Below are positions 24,601-36,136 of a stretch of DNA of 64,000 bases, piece by piece. The stretch spans positions 22,518,061-22,582,060 of the forward strand of contig NC_041711.1 of the NCBI RefSeq assembly GCF_900700375.1. The letters run 5' to 3'. The position numbers were made by a program, and so were the translations under genes. Position 1 is the stretch's first letter. The number at the start of each line of letters is the position of its first letter. The DNA comes from Denticeps clupeoides. Lineage: Eukaryota; Chordata; Actinopteri; Clupeiformes; Denticipitidae. The notes below the pieces were generated by a model. It was not told the origin of the DNA, ran no database searches, and was given only the letters and a program-made list of their open reading frames with translations.

Positions 24601-26417
24601 GATGGAGTCCCACTTGTTGTAGCAGCTTCACAGCAACCTTGCCCAGAAAAAAACAGCGCAACTTTCATCGCAACTTGCCACATTGCTGCAAATTCAGGCA
24701 TTTTAGATCGCAACAATCACAGACTTTTATCCCGAAATCCTGGAGGGGGACTGATTTATCTTATTCAAGATTGATACAGCCATACAATGATGGAACAGTG
24801 CAGAAAATACCAAAAGTTTCTGTTATTTTGTATATTAGGTAATTCCAGATTTTGGAATGTCTAAACAATGATGAAATCCCCCAGATCAGATTCTTACTTC
24901 AGTGGGGAGTTGTCTCAATAATTCAAGTGCTGCAGCGCAAGCTCTCACTAAGAGAGATATGAACAGTGAAATACAGGCAGAACAGCCTTCCAGAGAATGT
25001 GCGGGTATCAAAATCTTTTAGCTCTTTTAAAAGAAACCTAAAATCAAACTTTTTTAAGTATCTTAATTACCTTTTTATTTATTCATTTAATTTAAATGTT
25101 TTTATTGTACTTTGTGTACACCTGTAATTACAATAACATTTTTATTTGCTTTCAACTACAGTCTTTCTCTCTTTTCTCTATTTCTATCTGCATGCAATTT
25201 GCTGTATAGTTTTGATTGATTGGTTGAATGGTGCTTCTGGTGATTTGTTTACCGTTTCTAAATGTGAATTTGCTGTAAATAAATTTAGTTGAAACCAGGT
25301 AACAAAATAATTCTAAATTATTTTGGACTTCCATTTTAGTAAAATGATCAGATTTAGTTTTTCCTCAGACCTCAGTTGGACCAGTTGTCTGACTTTCCTT
25401 TGTTGACTGAATGTTTCCGTCTTCAGTCCAGTGGAGACAGACCCTCCGTTGAGCAGCGTACCACCCTACAGCAGCGGCTCTGACAGGACGAGCTCTGCCG
25501 CCAAGCCCCCAAAAAGACGTCCTCGACGCCGCCGGGGCCGCGATGGTCAGGAGTATGACGCTGACTACGCCTCCTCTGCCGATGAGCTAGATGATGATGA
25601 TGATTTCACCAGGTGAGATATGGGTCTGCACTCAGACATGTATGCACAGAGTTTAAAAGAAGATCAGAAACTCTTATTACTCATATTAAGGCCTTTTATT
25701 ACACCAACACATCTAATATTGATTCGTGATTAAGCACGTCTGCTACATAATCAAAGTGATTTATGTTTTTTTTTACGTCACAGGAGAAGGGTGCATGTGC
25801 GTCAGATATGGACCAGAACATTTTTGCTCTTAGGAGTTATTATTTTCTCGTTGCCTGTGTACCTAAATTACTTTAATAGGTCAATGTAGGTCATTCTGAT
25901 TTATGTTCCTAATATGTGTCTAGTGAGTTCCCTCCAGTGCACCACAAGGAGAATCGAGATCGATACAAGCGTGAGTTTGATAAGGACCATCAGGAGTACA
26001 AAGATCTCCAGGCTGACCTAGACGGTATCAACAGGAACCTGGCAAAGCTGGACCAGGAACTTGACCAGCTTGAAGAAGGCAGCCCCCAGTACCTGGTGAG
26101 CTACAGTTTCCCTACTGAATGTTAACAGGGTTGTATTTGTGGCCCTGCATAATGACACAAAACACACCCAAACTGGTGTTTCTTATGTTAACAGGATGCA
26201 GTGGATGATTTCAACAATCTAAAGGACCAAAAGAAGGTAGGTGTCTGATTATTTTACACCCTTAATAACATCTGCCTCAGCAACCTAATGTCTAATGTCT
26301 CAAACTCCTTGTCTCAAGAGTGCCGATTACCAGATGAAGAAGAGGAGATGCAAGTATTTGAAAGCCAGGCTCTCTCACATCAAGAAGATGGTCAATGATT
26401 TTGACCAGCGATCTTAA
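21675..26417 (+). CDS. ocln: occludin
   Basis: Four-pass tight-junction protein. Exons: 21675-21727, 21875-22526, 22601-22768, 23702-23823, 25427-25612, 25924-26095, 26195-26236 and 26319-26417, giving 497 residues (human 522). It starts [18 protein letters not shown]. Transmembrane segment 1 is at about 49-71 ([18 protein letters not shown]). Extracellular loop 1 is the hallmark Gly/Tyr-rich stretch ([12 protein letters not shown]). Two more membrane segments and the second loop follow in the same long exon. The last membrane segment ([14 protein letters not shown]) comes after a 74-bp intron. The cytoplasmic tail has a basic cluster ([13 protein letters not shown]), an acidic run and the C-terminal ELL/occludin coiled coil (about 394-497) that binds ZO-1 in mammals. 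The final exons (172, 42 and 99 bp) mirror those of neighbouring marveld2 (172, 51 and 120 bp). Confidence 0.97.
23906..24753. mobile_element. hAT-like non-autonomous DNA transposon
   Basis: An 848-bp element in ocln intron 4. Terminal inverted repeats begin CAGTCCCTCCAGGAA on the left and CAGTCCCCCTCCAGGATTTC on the right when reverse-complemented. The flanking bases show the same hexamer ATTTAT on both sides (23,900-23,905 and 24,754-24,759). There is no transposase open frame. The terminal sequence resembles fish hAT non-autonomous families as I remember them. The 6-bp rather than 8-bp direct repeat is atypical, so the superfamily is uncertain. Confidence 0.7.
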
Positions 26418-27140
26418 TTTTCCTTGTGATGCCTTCAGAAACATATTTGTCATAAGTAAGATGAGTGGTGTGTGTATTGAACATAGTTTTCTCTCCGTAC
26501 ATTTTGGACTTCAAGGTTGGTGGATGGATAGAGATGATTTGAATTGCTTTTTATCTGTTTATCCATACAGATATGGAGCCTAAACACTCAGGTTTGCAAG
26601 GTGTCTGGTTTACAGTTTTATTGCATCTTACAAAACCAACTTTTAATAATGGCACATTGTAATGAAATAGCCAAATCTTTTATGTCCTGTCAAAAGCACT
26701 GTCTGTATTTTTTTTTTCTCCAGATAATTCATCTGAAAACTTGTAAATGAGTGATTTTCCCACACTTTTGGTATTCTCCTGCTCCTTTTTATCCTGTTTG
26801 AGAGGTTTTTTTTATTATTAAATATACAGAGATCATCTGACATTGTTGTAAAATTAACATTTGATGTACCTATTGTTTTAATGATCTGAAACCTTTTAAA
26901 TGCATGACTCTAGAACTAGGACTTAAATGTTTGGTTTGAAACTTGTTAGCCAATTTAGTGTATTAATGTAATGTTTTATTCATTCATACCACAAAGAAGT
27001 ATGTGTTTGATGTTAAGCTAGAAGTCATGATGGTCTAATATAAATGCGCCATACTCTTTTTAGGAATCATCTTATCACATGGTATGCCTGATAAAACTTC
27101 TCACTTCTGAACAGACGATACCAGTTGTTTAACATGTAAG
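26418..27140. other. convergent 3' UTR stretch between ocln and erap1
   Basis: AT-rich non-coding sequence that should hold the ocln 3' UTR (possible ATTAAA near 26,818) and the spacer to the erap1 polyadenylation signal. No open frame or repeat is recognised. Confidence 0.5.
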
Positions 27141-27141
27141 A

Positions 27142-27147
27142 TTTATT
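27142..27147 (-). terminator. erap1: erap1 polyadenylation signal
   Basis: AATAAA on the minus strand, 228 bp beyond the erap1 stop codon. It is the first canonical signal in that direction. Confidence 0.6.
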
Positions 27148-27374
27148 AAAATGCTTTTGGAAAATACATAGCTGAATGGTCTGTTACTTTTAAATGCAAT
27201 TTAGATATTTACACTTGATATTTACAATTTAAATATCAAATAACAAACCCATTCAACACAGTGTAAACGCTTCAATAGTCCCTGAATGGAAAAAAATGGA
27301 AACAGCATATCCAGAATACTGAGACTGGAAGAGTTAAAATATATATATATATATTTTATATTCCCACTGCACCT

Positions 27375-30300
27375 CTATACTAAAGGCAGTCTGCTCAGTG
27401 GATGATGGTTGTCCAGCCAGCCTTTGAGAAGTGGCAGGTTCCTGTCCATCCATCGTATGTTCTCCTCTATCTTCTCTATGGCCAGCTGTATGGAACGTAG
27501 CCCTGACCCAGTCTCTATCTCCAGTGAACCGAAAAAATCCTTCACCTGCATGTCAGTACAGAAAAGAGCCATTAATGACAGCAGCACACTCACTGGCAGT
27601 GAGCACTGATGTAATTTCTCAGTAAATTTTGTACGCATACCTCTTTCAGCATCTCATGTGTAGAATACTGATCAGTCACCCCAGTCACCATGCGTGAAAT
27701 GGAAGACGACCCCAAATCAAACCTACATATAGAACATAAGTATCAAACATACAATGGTCAGTGGAATTAAAACATGAATAATCATGTAACTGATATAAAC
27801 ATTTCTAAAAAAAAATCTACATAATTTCCCTTCATTTTCAACTCTCTGCCCTCCTGTGTAATACATACTTGTTTATTAGTTTATGCCAGTTGGTCCTGAG
27901 AAAATCCCAAGCTAGTCTGTAGCCTTTGGGGTTTTTGCTGATGGAGATGACAAGTGAAGGAAGGTCCTGTGTTTTCAGAGCCCCACCTTCAAAGCTCTGC
28001 TCCATCAGCCTGGACAGGATAAAGTGAGAAACGACGCATTCAGTTTAAGTTTATACTGTTTCCTTTCAGTGGTATCGATACCCTTGGACACACGCAACTG
28101 AATCACTGATGTCAGTTTATGCTCACCACTGAAGCTTGTGAGCTAGTGGGCTGAAGGTAAGTGCTGACTTAATGGTTCTCTTTTCAGAAGAAGACATAGA
28201 ATGGAGATATTTCTCCAAGAGAAAGTCCCATCCCTCCTCACTTCGAGCACCTACTGTGAAGACCACCAGGCTAACATCAGAGGGCAAACTATGGGCAAAT
28301 ACAAGGCAGCATGGGTTAAAATATTATATTCCTTTAAAGAAAATCATAGTCCATTCGTGCAAGAACGTGAGCTCAGACCTCATGTTCCCATCAGAGTCCT
28401 TCCATTGGCGGAAGAGCTGAGTTGCTGTGGTAACACAGTGGGCATAGCGGCGAACACAGGCAAACAGTAGCATGTAGTTACGAAGCATCCTTTGAGATAC
28501 AGTGCCCTCATCAGTCCAGCTCTGACTGTCAATCAGGTCACGGAACAGAAGCAATATGTACTCCTGTAAGGTATAAAGCACGCTTACAAAACGTTCTTAA
28601 AAGTGCAGGTCCGGGCAGAACCACATTTTTAAAGGACACACAACGAAAGCAACGGATGGTGCTTTGCTCAAGTGGCACCTTGACGCTTCAGGATTTGAAC
28701 CCGCAACCCAACTGCCCTTAATGCAAAAAGAGCCATTTGTGTCATATCAAAGATACAACCGAACGTAGAAATAAAAGTTCTGCTTCCGACTCTAACCTTC
28801 ATCTGGTTTTCCAGCAGCTCCATGTCTCTTTTCTCCATTAGCTTGTACAGTGGCACTAGTTCACTAAAGGCCTGGATGACAGGCATGATCTCCCTCTCCT
28901 GGCTTAGGTATAGAGACAAATTCAGGGCTTTGTCCAGAGGCAACTTGTCTATACTGCAGAGAGGACAAAAAAAGTATTTGTATTACATTAGGCGCCGGTA
29001 CATAAACACATACTAGAATGAGAGATATAAAGTGAAGTGGAGCACAACCCACCACTTTCTGGCAGATGTGTCAGTGTTCAAAAACGGTGTGGGCCGGACT
29101 GATATGTTAATATATTTGGGATATTACCTAAACCCACCTGACCAGCTGGAAAACGTTGCTGATGAGGCTCGCCCTGTCATTGCTACTGAGTGTAGTATGG
29201 TTGATATGTAGAAGGTTGACCAAAGTGTCCCAACCCCCTGACTCGTAATGTACGATGTAATATCCTCGCATGTCCACATTAAATTTGACCCACTCCACTT
29301 CCTCTGGCAAGTAGAGTATATCTGCAGAAAAAAAAACATTTCAATTAAAATGTGATGGAAACAATAAAAATTTTTTTCCAGGGTCGTGGGGCTGCCGTAC
29401 CCAGTACTCACCCGTTCGTGTTTTCAGCAGAAATCGCTGTACAGTGTGGGAACGGCTGGTCACGTAGGTTAGTGGCACTTGCCACAGGAAGCTGCAGAGA
29501 TGAATATGACAGGCAATGGCTCAAAAAAGTTTTTAATAAATACCACAGACTATAATTTTTTTCTTAATTACACTTAATTACACAAATTACACTTACCCAG
29601 ATGCTTTCAAAGGATCCCTCCCTTTGAGATACCTCTCCTGGCTGAGCCTGACTTCTCGACCTTTGACACTAACAGTGATCATGGGAAAGCCCTCCTGGAG
29701 AGTCCAGGTGTCCATGATTGATTTGACGTCCAGCTCATCTTCCATGAACCATTTCTGTTGAGACTAACTGTGAGCTTCCCAAACTAACAGTACGTATGAA
29801 ACATATGTACACAGAACCTGCAGAGCTTTCTTCTTAACTTACAGAGGCAGCATTTTTAGCATTTGTCCTTGCACAGAATGAATCCAATTTAAGTCTCCCC
29901 TGTTCTGAGTCTTCAGAATGGCAGATCTGAAAAATGTAACATTGCCCAAATTAAGCATTAGAACCACTTTTAGTTAGATTTTAGTGGGAAATTAAGTTCC
30001 AATTCAGTCTCTTACATTGTTCAGGCTTTCCCACAAGTTGGCATTCATGGTGTTCTGATAGCTGTATTGTCGAAGGTAATGGATGATGCCCAACTTGAAG
30101 GCATCAGGTGATAGGAAATCTCTCAGCATGTTCAAAACACAAGCACCCTACAAGAAATATCAGCACAGCACTAGATGAAGATGATAAGCCATTACAGTTA
30201 GACTGCATCCAGAAAGTATTCATCACTTTTTAAGATGTTACAGCCTTATTCCAAAATGGATTTAAATGCATTACTCTCAGAGTTCTACACACAAAATCCC

Positions 30301-33300
30301 ATAATGACAAAGTGTAAAAACGTTTATTAAAATGTACAAAAAAAAGCTCAAAATTGATCTTCACCCCATCCTGTTCCCCTGATCATCTTTGAGATGTTTC
30401 TGCAGCTTAATTTGAGTCTACCTGTGGATTGAACCTGATTTGGAAAGGCACACACCTGTCTATATAAGGTCCCACAGTTGAGAATTCATGTAAGAGCACA
30501 AACCAAACATGAAGGATTTGTCTGTAGACCTATGAGACGCAATTGTCTCAAGGCACCAATCTGGCCAGCCACCTAAACTGAGTGATCAGGGGAGAAGGGC
30601 CTTAGTCAGGGAGGTCGCCCAAGAAACCAATTGTCATTTTGTCAGAACTCCAGAGGTCCTCTGTGGACAGAGAAGAACCTTCTAGAAGGCCAATCAATCT
30701 CTGCAGCAATCCACCAATCAGGCCTGTACGCTAGAGTGGCCAGATGGAAGCCACTCCTTAGTAAAGGTTTGCCAAATGCACTTGATTGACTCTCCATGAG
30801 AAACAAAATTTTGTGGTCTGATGAGACAAAGATTGAACTCTTTGGTATGAATGAACTCAGGTGTCATGTTTGGATGAAACCAGGCACCGCTCATCACCAG
30901 TCCAATACCATCTGTACAGTGAAGCATGGTGGGGAAGATGCTGTAAAAGTTTTGTTAAAAAGTTTAAAAATGGATACGCCGATGCTTCCCATCCAACCTG
31001 ATGGTGCTTGAGAAGTGCTGCAAAGAGGAACGGGCCAAACTGGCCAAGGAAAGGTGTGCCAAGCTTGTGGCATCATATTCAAAAACACTTAATTTCTCTT
31101 TTTTTTTTGTTTTAATAATTTTTTATGCTGTCATTATGGTTTGTTGTGTGTAGAGGAAAAAACACATTTAATCAATTTTGGAATAAGGCTGTAACATAAC
31201 AAAATGTGGAAAGAGTGATGCGCTGTGATTACTTTCCAGATGCACTGTATAAATCCTTCAAACTGGTTTTTATACCTTGTCATAGGAAACATCGTCAAAC
31301 ATTTCCCTGATCTCAGATGGATTTTCTACCGGTGTGGAGATGGGGTGTGAAGAGACAAGAGCATCTACCTCCATGGCTTTAAAACACTTCTCCAAAAAAT
31401 AATCATTCTAAGAAGCCAAGATAAAATAAAAATGATGTTAATGTTTAACACTAAATCTACTTGCCATTTTATTTTTTGTTCTGTGAATAAATATCAAAAC
31501 AGTAATAATCTGTTCTCACCACTTGCAGTTCAGGGTGTGTATAGCTGAGGGACACAAACTCCATGAACTTGGCGAAGCCTTCATTTAACCAGAGGTCATT
31601 CCACCACCGCATCGTCACCAAGTTACCGAACCACTGACAAAACGATGTGACGAGGTTTAACATCCAAAAGAATGCAATTACAGATCACTGGTCACGGTCA
31701 TTACCTGATGGGCTAGCTCATGTGCAATGACTTTAGTGATACCCAGTTTGTCGGAAGTTGACGACTTTTCTGGATCAAAGAGGAGTCCTGCCTCCCTGTA
31801 AGTACTAAGCCCCCAGTTCTCCATAGCACCTGACTGAAAGTCTGGTATGGCAGCTAAATCTACAGGATCAACACAAGAGTAGAGCATATGTTTTTTTAAT
31901 AACAATACTTATTTTAATGAACTGAATAAATAGGCTGACCATGTTTCGGGAGTGGATATGGAATGTCAAAGTAGTCATCATAGAAGTCCAGTAGAGTCAC
32001 TGCAGTGTTGAGGGCATACTCAGCCTGACTGATCTTCTCTGGAACAGCATATACTGCAATCTGACGGGAAAAATCATAATGAAAAAAAAAAATTAAACAG
32101 ACGGAAACAAAACACACAAAAAAATTCACACACACAGTGCCCTTACCTCTACACCATGTTTGGTGGTTTTTCGGATAGAAAGAAAATCACATATGATGAA
32201 GGCCACCAGGTAGGTGCTCATCCTGACGCTGGTTTCAAAATGGTCTTCCAGTAGACCACCTGCCAGCTCCACTGTCCTCATCTGAGCAATGCATGAACAG
32301 TCAGTTGTATGAATTTACCACAGGATTCGCCACTGAGAACAAGTTAACACGCCGTACGTGTACAGCCATACCTTGGGCATGTTGGATATAGAAATATGCC
32401 TGGATTCACGGCGCAGGCGGACTGTGAAGTTCGCTTTGAAGGCGGGCTCATCAAAACAGGGAAAGGCTGCTCGGGCATGAGTGGGCTCAAACTGAGTTGA
32501 GGCCAGCACCCTAAAATACAGATAGGAACGAGATGAAACTTCAGGGTCTCGGACTGGACATCACTAGGGGTGGGAATCATACTAAATCCATACAGTCCAA
32601 TCCAACATTTATTATAACCCAAGACAGTCTGGGTAATGAAATGAAAAATAAAGAATGAAAATGAATGCCTACATAGCCGCGACCAAAAGTAATTGTGCAT
32701 GGTGAGCTTGGGAACTCAAAAAGTCCTGGACGTCCACTGAAAAAAAAAAAGTGTTTGATGATCGCAGAATCCTTTCCATGGTGAAGACTGAGCCCTTCAC
32801 AACATCTACTTAAGTGAAGAACACTCTCCAGGAAGTAGATGTCTCATAAAGTCTACCATAAAGAGAAGACTTCATGAGAGTAAATACAAAGGACTCAGCA
32901 CATGATGCAAACCATTAATCATGGGAAGTAATGATGGGACGAAGAAAGTTTGCCAATGTCCATGGGTTCCAGACTTTATTGCCTGCAAACGATTCTCAAC
33001 AAAATATTGAAAGGTAACATTTTACTCAGGGTTATGTTTATTTGTCCAATCACTTTTGAGCCCCTGAAAAGAGGAGTCTTTGTATAAAAATAGCTACAAT
33101 TCCTACATATATTTTTGTTAAACACCTTTAATTAAACTTTCCAAGTCTGCACTTCAATTCTGTTGTAGTTATTTCAAATCCAATGTGATGGCACGAGAGC
33201 CACAGTATGTCACTGTAAAAATATTTCTTGGCCTAACTTTATATAAGTAAATGAAATTGCCTAGCAGTTAAGGAAGCGGCCCGTTAATCAGAAGGTTGCC

Positions 33301-33963
33301 GGTTCGAATCCCGATCCGCCAAGGTGCCACTAAGCAATGCACCGTCCCCACACACTGCTCCCCGGGCGCCTGTCACGGCTGCCCACTGCTCACCAAGGGT
33401 GATGGTTAAATGCAGAGGACACATTTCGTTGTGTCACCGTGTGCTGTGCTGCAGTGTATCGCAGTGACAATCACGTGACTTTATCTTTATGATTTTAGAG
33501 CCCACAGTGTACGTCTGTTTCCTCACCTGCTCTCGCCACGCCGCGTTTTATAATAGCCTTTATAAAAGCCATGGAAGCTGTGGGAGAGGTTCGCCGCGAA
33601 CTCCAGTCTGACCTCATGGGCGCCCCTGACTATGGTCCAGCCCTCAGCCAGCAGCGCGATCTGCTCGAAGCCCGGCAGCTCCAGCACCCGGAGCGGACGC
33701 GTGTGGCCCGACGTGAGCAGCCGGGCGCCGGACAGCCGGAGCCCTTTGCTGTGAAGGACGACGGCCCTGGCGTCCCGCGCCACGGCTATGCGTATCCGCA
33801 CCTCCCCGGTGAAGTTCAGGTGGGTCAGATCCGGGCTGATCAGCAGGTCGTAGTGCAGCGGGCGCACCGTCTCCGGCAGCCGCACGTCGCTCCACGGGAA
33901 AGGCGCGGGCGCGGAGCAGCCGTACACGAGGAGAAGCAGCGCGGCCTGTTGAAGGAGACCCAT
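27375..33963 (-). CDS. erap1: endoplasmic reticulum aminopeptidase 1-like (M1 zinc metallopeptidase)
   Basis: ER-lumen aminopeptidase that trims peptides for MHC class I. Exons: 33527-33963, 32372-32510, 32147-32281, 31940-32060, 31705-31859, 31520-31633, 31276-31407, 30016-30147, 29843-29926, 29597-29754, 29412-29491, 29138-29321, 28797-28953, 28379-28563, 28127-28288, 27869-28009, 27641-27722 and 27375-27545. This gives 922 residues (human ERAP1 941). The N-terminal signal peptide is [18 protein letters not shown]. The exopeptidase motif GAMEN is at about 288-292. The zinc site is HELAH (324-328) with the third ligand E347 in LNEGFAKF. Blocks such as [20 protein letters not shown] and [18 protein letters not shown] fit ERAP1 better than ERAP2 or LNPEP. 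All catalytic residues are present. Which teleost erap1 paralogue it is cannot be decided here. Introns carry two Tc1-like remnants. Confidence 0.95.
28634..28717 (-). repeat. SINE-A fragment
   Basis: A short diverged piece of the family: GATGGTGCTTTGCTC, GTGGCACCTTGACGC, a B-box remnant GGATTTGAACCC and ACTGCCC. It lies in erap1 intron 13. Confidence 0.6.
30199..31249 (+). mobile_element. Tc1/mariner-type transposon, degraded
   Basis: About 1.05 kb in erap1 intron 7. The terminal repeats pair: the left end has GCATCCAGAAAGTATTCATC and the right end (reverse complement) has GCATCTGGAAAGTAATCACA. Both continue into TTACAGCCTTATTCCAAAA. Transposase remnants read on the plus strand, including [11 protein letters not shown] near 30,810-30,850. 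The frame is short and broken, so it is inactive. The long terminal repeats are typical of fish Tc1 elements. Confidence 0.85.
32700..33120 (+). mobile_element. Tc1-like transposase remnant
   Basis: In erap1 intron 1. The plus strand around 32,780-32,910 encodes pieces of a Tc1 N-terminal helix-turn-helix region ([23 protein letters not shown]), followed by diverged sequence. No clear terminal repeats were found, so the ends are approximate. It is a separate, older copy from the one at 30,199. Confidence 0.65.
33256..33484 (+). repeat. SINE-A copy, best-preserved plus-strand copy
   Basis: Full SINE on the plus strand: A box TTGCCTAGCAGTTAAGGAAG, B box GGTTCGAATCC (33,301-33,311), GC-rich core with CTGCTCCCCGGGCGCCTG, then TTAAATGCAGAGGACACATT and a tail GACAATCACGTGACTTT. 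It lies in erap1 intron 1. Confidence 0.85.
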
Positions 33964-34064
33964 GCCACGCCGCCGAGGATTGAAATCGTAGACCTGGAGT
34001 ATGTTTATTTACGCGGTGGCGCAGACCGATTAGATGCCATTGGCCGAAAGGAAGTGACATAATA

Positions 34065-34087
34065 GAAAGTGAAAGTGAAAGTAAAAC
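34065..34087 (-). promoter_or_regulatory. erap1: interferon-stimulated response element (IRF repeat) upstream of erap1
   Basis: On the plus strand there are three consecutive GAAAGT hexamers (34,065-34,082) followed by AAAAC. On the erap1 sense strand this reads as repeated TTTCAC. Tandem GAAANN units are the binding pattern of IRF factors. The site lies about 100 bp upstream of the erap1 start codon. A CCAAT box (34,037-34,043 region, reverse) and an ETS-like GGAAGTGAC (34,050-34,058) sit beside it. Mammalian ERAP1 is interferon-inducible, which fits. Confidence 0.7.
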
Positions 34088-34498
34088 GTGTGCCTGGTGT
34101 AAAACAAAACTACGTTGCAAATATAATATCTGGTTTTTACTGTCGCGTTTGATCGGTGTTACTGTAAGAACTGTACTCGCTACCCCGACGCGCGTCCACG
34201 TCCTCGGGTTTTTGGCGCGTTTTACCAGCCCGAAGTCTCCGCCCACACACACCTTAAAGACCAATCAGCATTCACGCAAGCTGTCGACCCTCCCACGCGT
34301 AAATGACCTGTTTTCATTCAAAAAAAGATTAATTCAAAAGACTTGTTCACGTAAACACCGAACAATTCAGTTCGTAGCAGGAGGAGCCCGTGAACCCGAC
34401 ATCCTGAACTGAGTGTTGTGGCTGTCTTCTTTTCGACAAACGCCTTTGTAAAAAAAAAAACTAAACGCGTGTATTTATCATGATGTTTTAAGTGTCCT

Positions 34499-34692
34499 AC
34501 ATTTACATTTACAGCATTTATCAGACGCCCTTATCCAGAGCGACTTACAATCAGTAGTTACAGGGACAGTCCCCCCTGGAGCAATTTAGGGTTAAGTGAC
34601 TTGCTCAGGGACACAATGGTAGTAAGTGGGATTTGAACCCGGGTCTTCTGGTTCTTAGGCGAGTGTGTTACCCACTAGGCTACTACCACCCT
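34499..34692 (-). repeat. SINE-B copy, near full length
   Basis: Complete reverse-strand copy from TTTACATTTACAGCATTTAT to GGCTACTACCACCC. The B box appears as GGATTTGAACCCGGG. It lies upstream of erap1. Confidence 0.85.
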
Positions 34693-34799
34693 GACCTGTA
34701 GTGTGCTATTTAGCTGGTCCTTTACAGAGACTGTATAATTAACGCCAAACCCAACAACTACTCTAGTTTAATTTGCTCTAATGTAAGTAATACAAAGTC

Positions 34800-35400
34800 A
34801 CTATTCTCATTGTTTAAGGACATTATCCAACCCCTGGATTCCCTACCATCTTATCGCTACTCAACTGCATTTTAAACTCAAATTAAACAGTGATAAAATT
34901 GAAATCCTACTTATTGGTACAACATTACCCTAAACTGACAGTATTTCAATTGCTATTGATAACTGCTCAGTCTCCCCCTCTCAGCAGGTTAAGAGTCTGG
35001 GTGTCATCCTCGACAGTCCCCGGTCTGCATACTGTCATCTTCGTAACATCAATGTCCCCCATCCCCCCTTCACCCTCCCATACTACTGCCAACCTGGTCC
35101 AGTCTTGTCACTTCCCGTTTGGATTAGTGTAACTCCCTACTTTACGGTCTACTTCACAAAACTGGTTCAGAATTCAGCCACTCGCATCACATAACTCACA
35201 TTTTGCAGCAACATGAAGGACATTCACAGCCGTGCCCCTCCATATCTGTCTGACCTTCTCCAGGTTGCAACTCCGTCTCGAACCCTCAGAATGTCCCTTC
35301 GGCCCGTCTTACCTCTATGGGGAGCAGAGCTTTTAGGCGCTCCGCACCCAGGCTCTGGAGCTATCAGCCAAACTCAGAAATTCTCTCTCGCCCTTTAAAT
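34800..35400 (+). mobile_element. L2/CR1-type LINE fragment, degraded
   Basis: Scattered plus-strand reverse-transcriptase pieces in the order expected for a fish L2-type LINE: LQLKLNSD-like text near 34,865, KIEILLIGT near 34,895, LGVILDS near 35,000 and a C-terminal block (SRAPPYLSDLLQVATPSRTL near 35,225-35,290, then WGAELLGA). It contains deletions and frame breaks. Ends are approximate. Confidence 0.65.
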
Positions 35401-35883
35401 CCTCAAAATTCATTTGTAATATATATGCCTTTTAATTCCGTCTTTTATTGTAGATTTGCTGTGTGTTGTATTGTTGATTGTACGGCGTCCCTGTGTGTCA
35501 GAAAGGTGCCTATAAACAAACCCTATAGCTCATAGTACATTCAGTGAAGGATTCACACTGGACATGCACTGTTCCCTTGCAAATAGTCACAATGAGAGTC
35601 ACACATTTTCTCAAACAGGTTTTATACACTGGTGAGTCTCACGTTACAGGTTTGATTATCTGGAAGCTAAATTTGATTTAAAAAAAAAAAATGGAGAACA
35701 GTCGCCCTCAGAGGAAAATTATTCAGGAGAGCGTAGTTCAGTGATTCGTTCATGCACGGTCCCTCCTTCTCTAGTGGCTGACTAAGCTAAGAAACTAACA
35801 AATAACTTGAGAAAATGATTCTGCTTAGTACATTTCTTTAAAAGATTTGTTGAAACGAATCATTTGCGAACGACACAAGTGAA

Positions 35884-36074
35884 TGTGAAGTGATTGTCAT
35901 TGTGATACACTGCAGCACAGTGACACAATGAAATGGGACCTCTGCCTTTAACCTATCACCTAAGTGAGCACTGGCGCCCATGGAAGCGTGGAGCAATGTG
36001 TGGGGATGGTGCTTTGCTCTGGCAACCTTCTGATTACGGGGCCGCTTCCTTAACCGCTAGGCCACCCCTGCCCC
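35884..36074 (-). repeat. SINE-A copy with internal deletions
   Basis: Reverse-strand copy from GTGAAGTGATTGTCATTGTG to GGCCACCCCTGCCCC. The region carrying the B box is deleted (GCTCTGGCAACC junction). It lies just beyond the ccar2 3' end. Confidence 0.8.
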
Positions 36075-36130
36075 GGCCAACACTCATTCTCAGATTCATA
36101 AAGAAAACCACATGTAAGAAATGAAAGAGA

Positions 36131-36136
36131 TTTATT
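36131..36136 (-). terminator. ccar2: ccar2 polyadenylation signal
   Basis: AATAAA on the minus strand about 1.06 kb past the ccar2 stop codon. This gives a 3' UTR of 36,115-37,192 with no recognisable repeat inside it. Confidence 0.55.

Noticed and set aside
31080-31110. Possible second transposon inside the Tc1 copy
   Set aside because: The T-rich run and nearby TTTTAATAATTTTTTA are within the expected terminal repeat of the same element, so no nesting is needed.
33256-33330. tRNA-like A and B boxes
   Set aside because: They continue into a conserved non-tRNA body and tail repeated through the window, and no full cloverleaf is kept. They are SINE heads, not tRNA genes. The same holds for the SINE-B heads.
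33571-34062. Plus-strand open frame of 163 codons opposite erap1 exon 1
   Set aside because: It is the antisense shadow of a GC-rich signal-peptide exon whose protein is clearly ERAP1.
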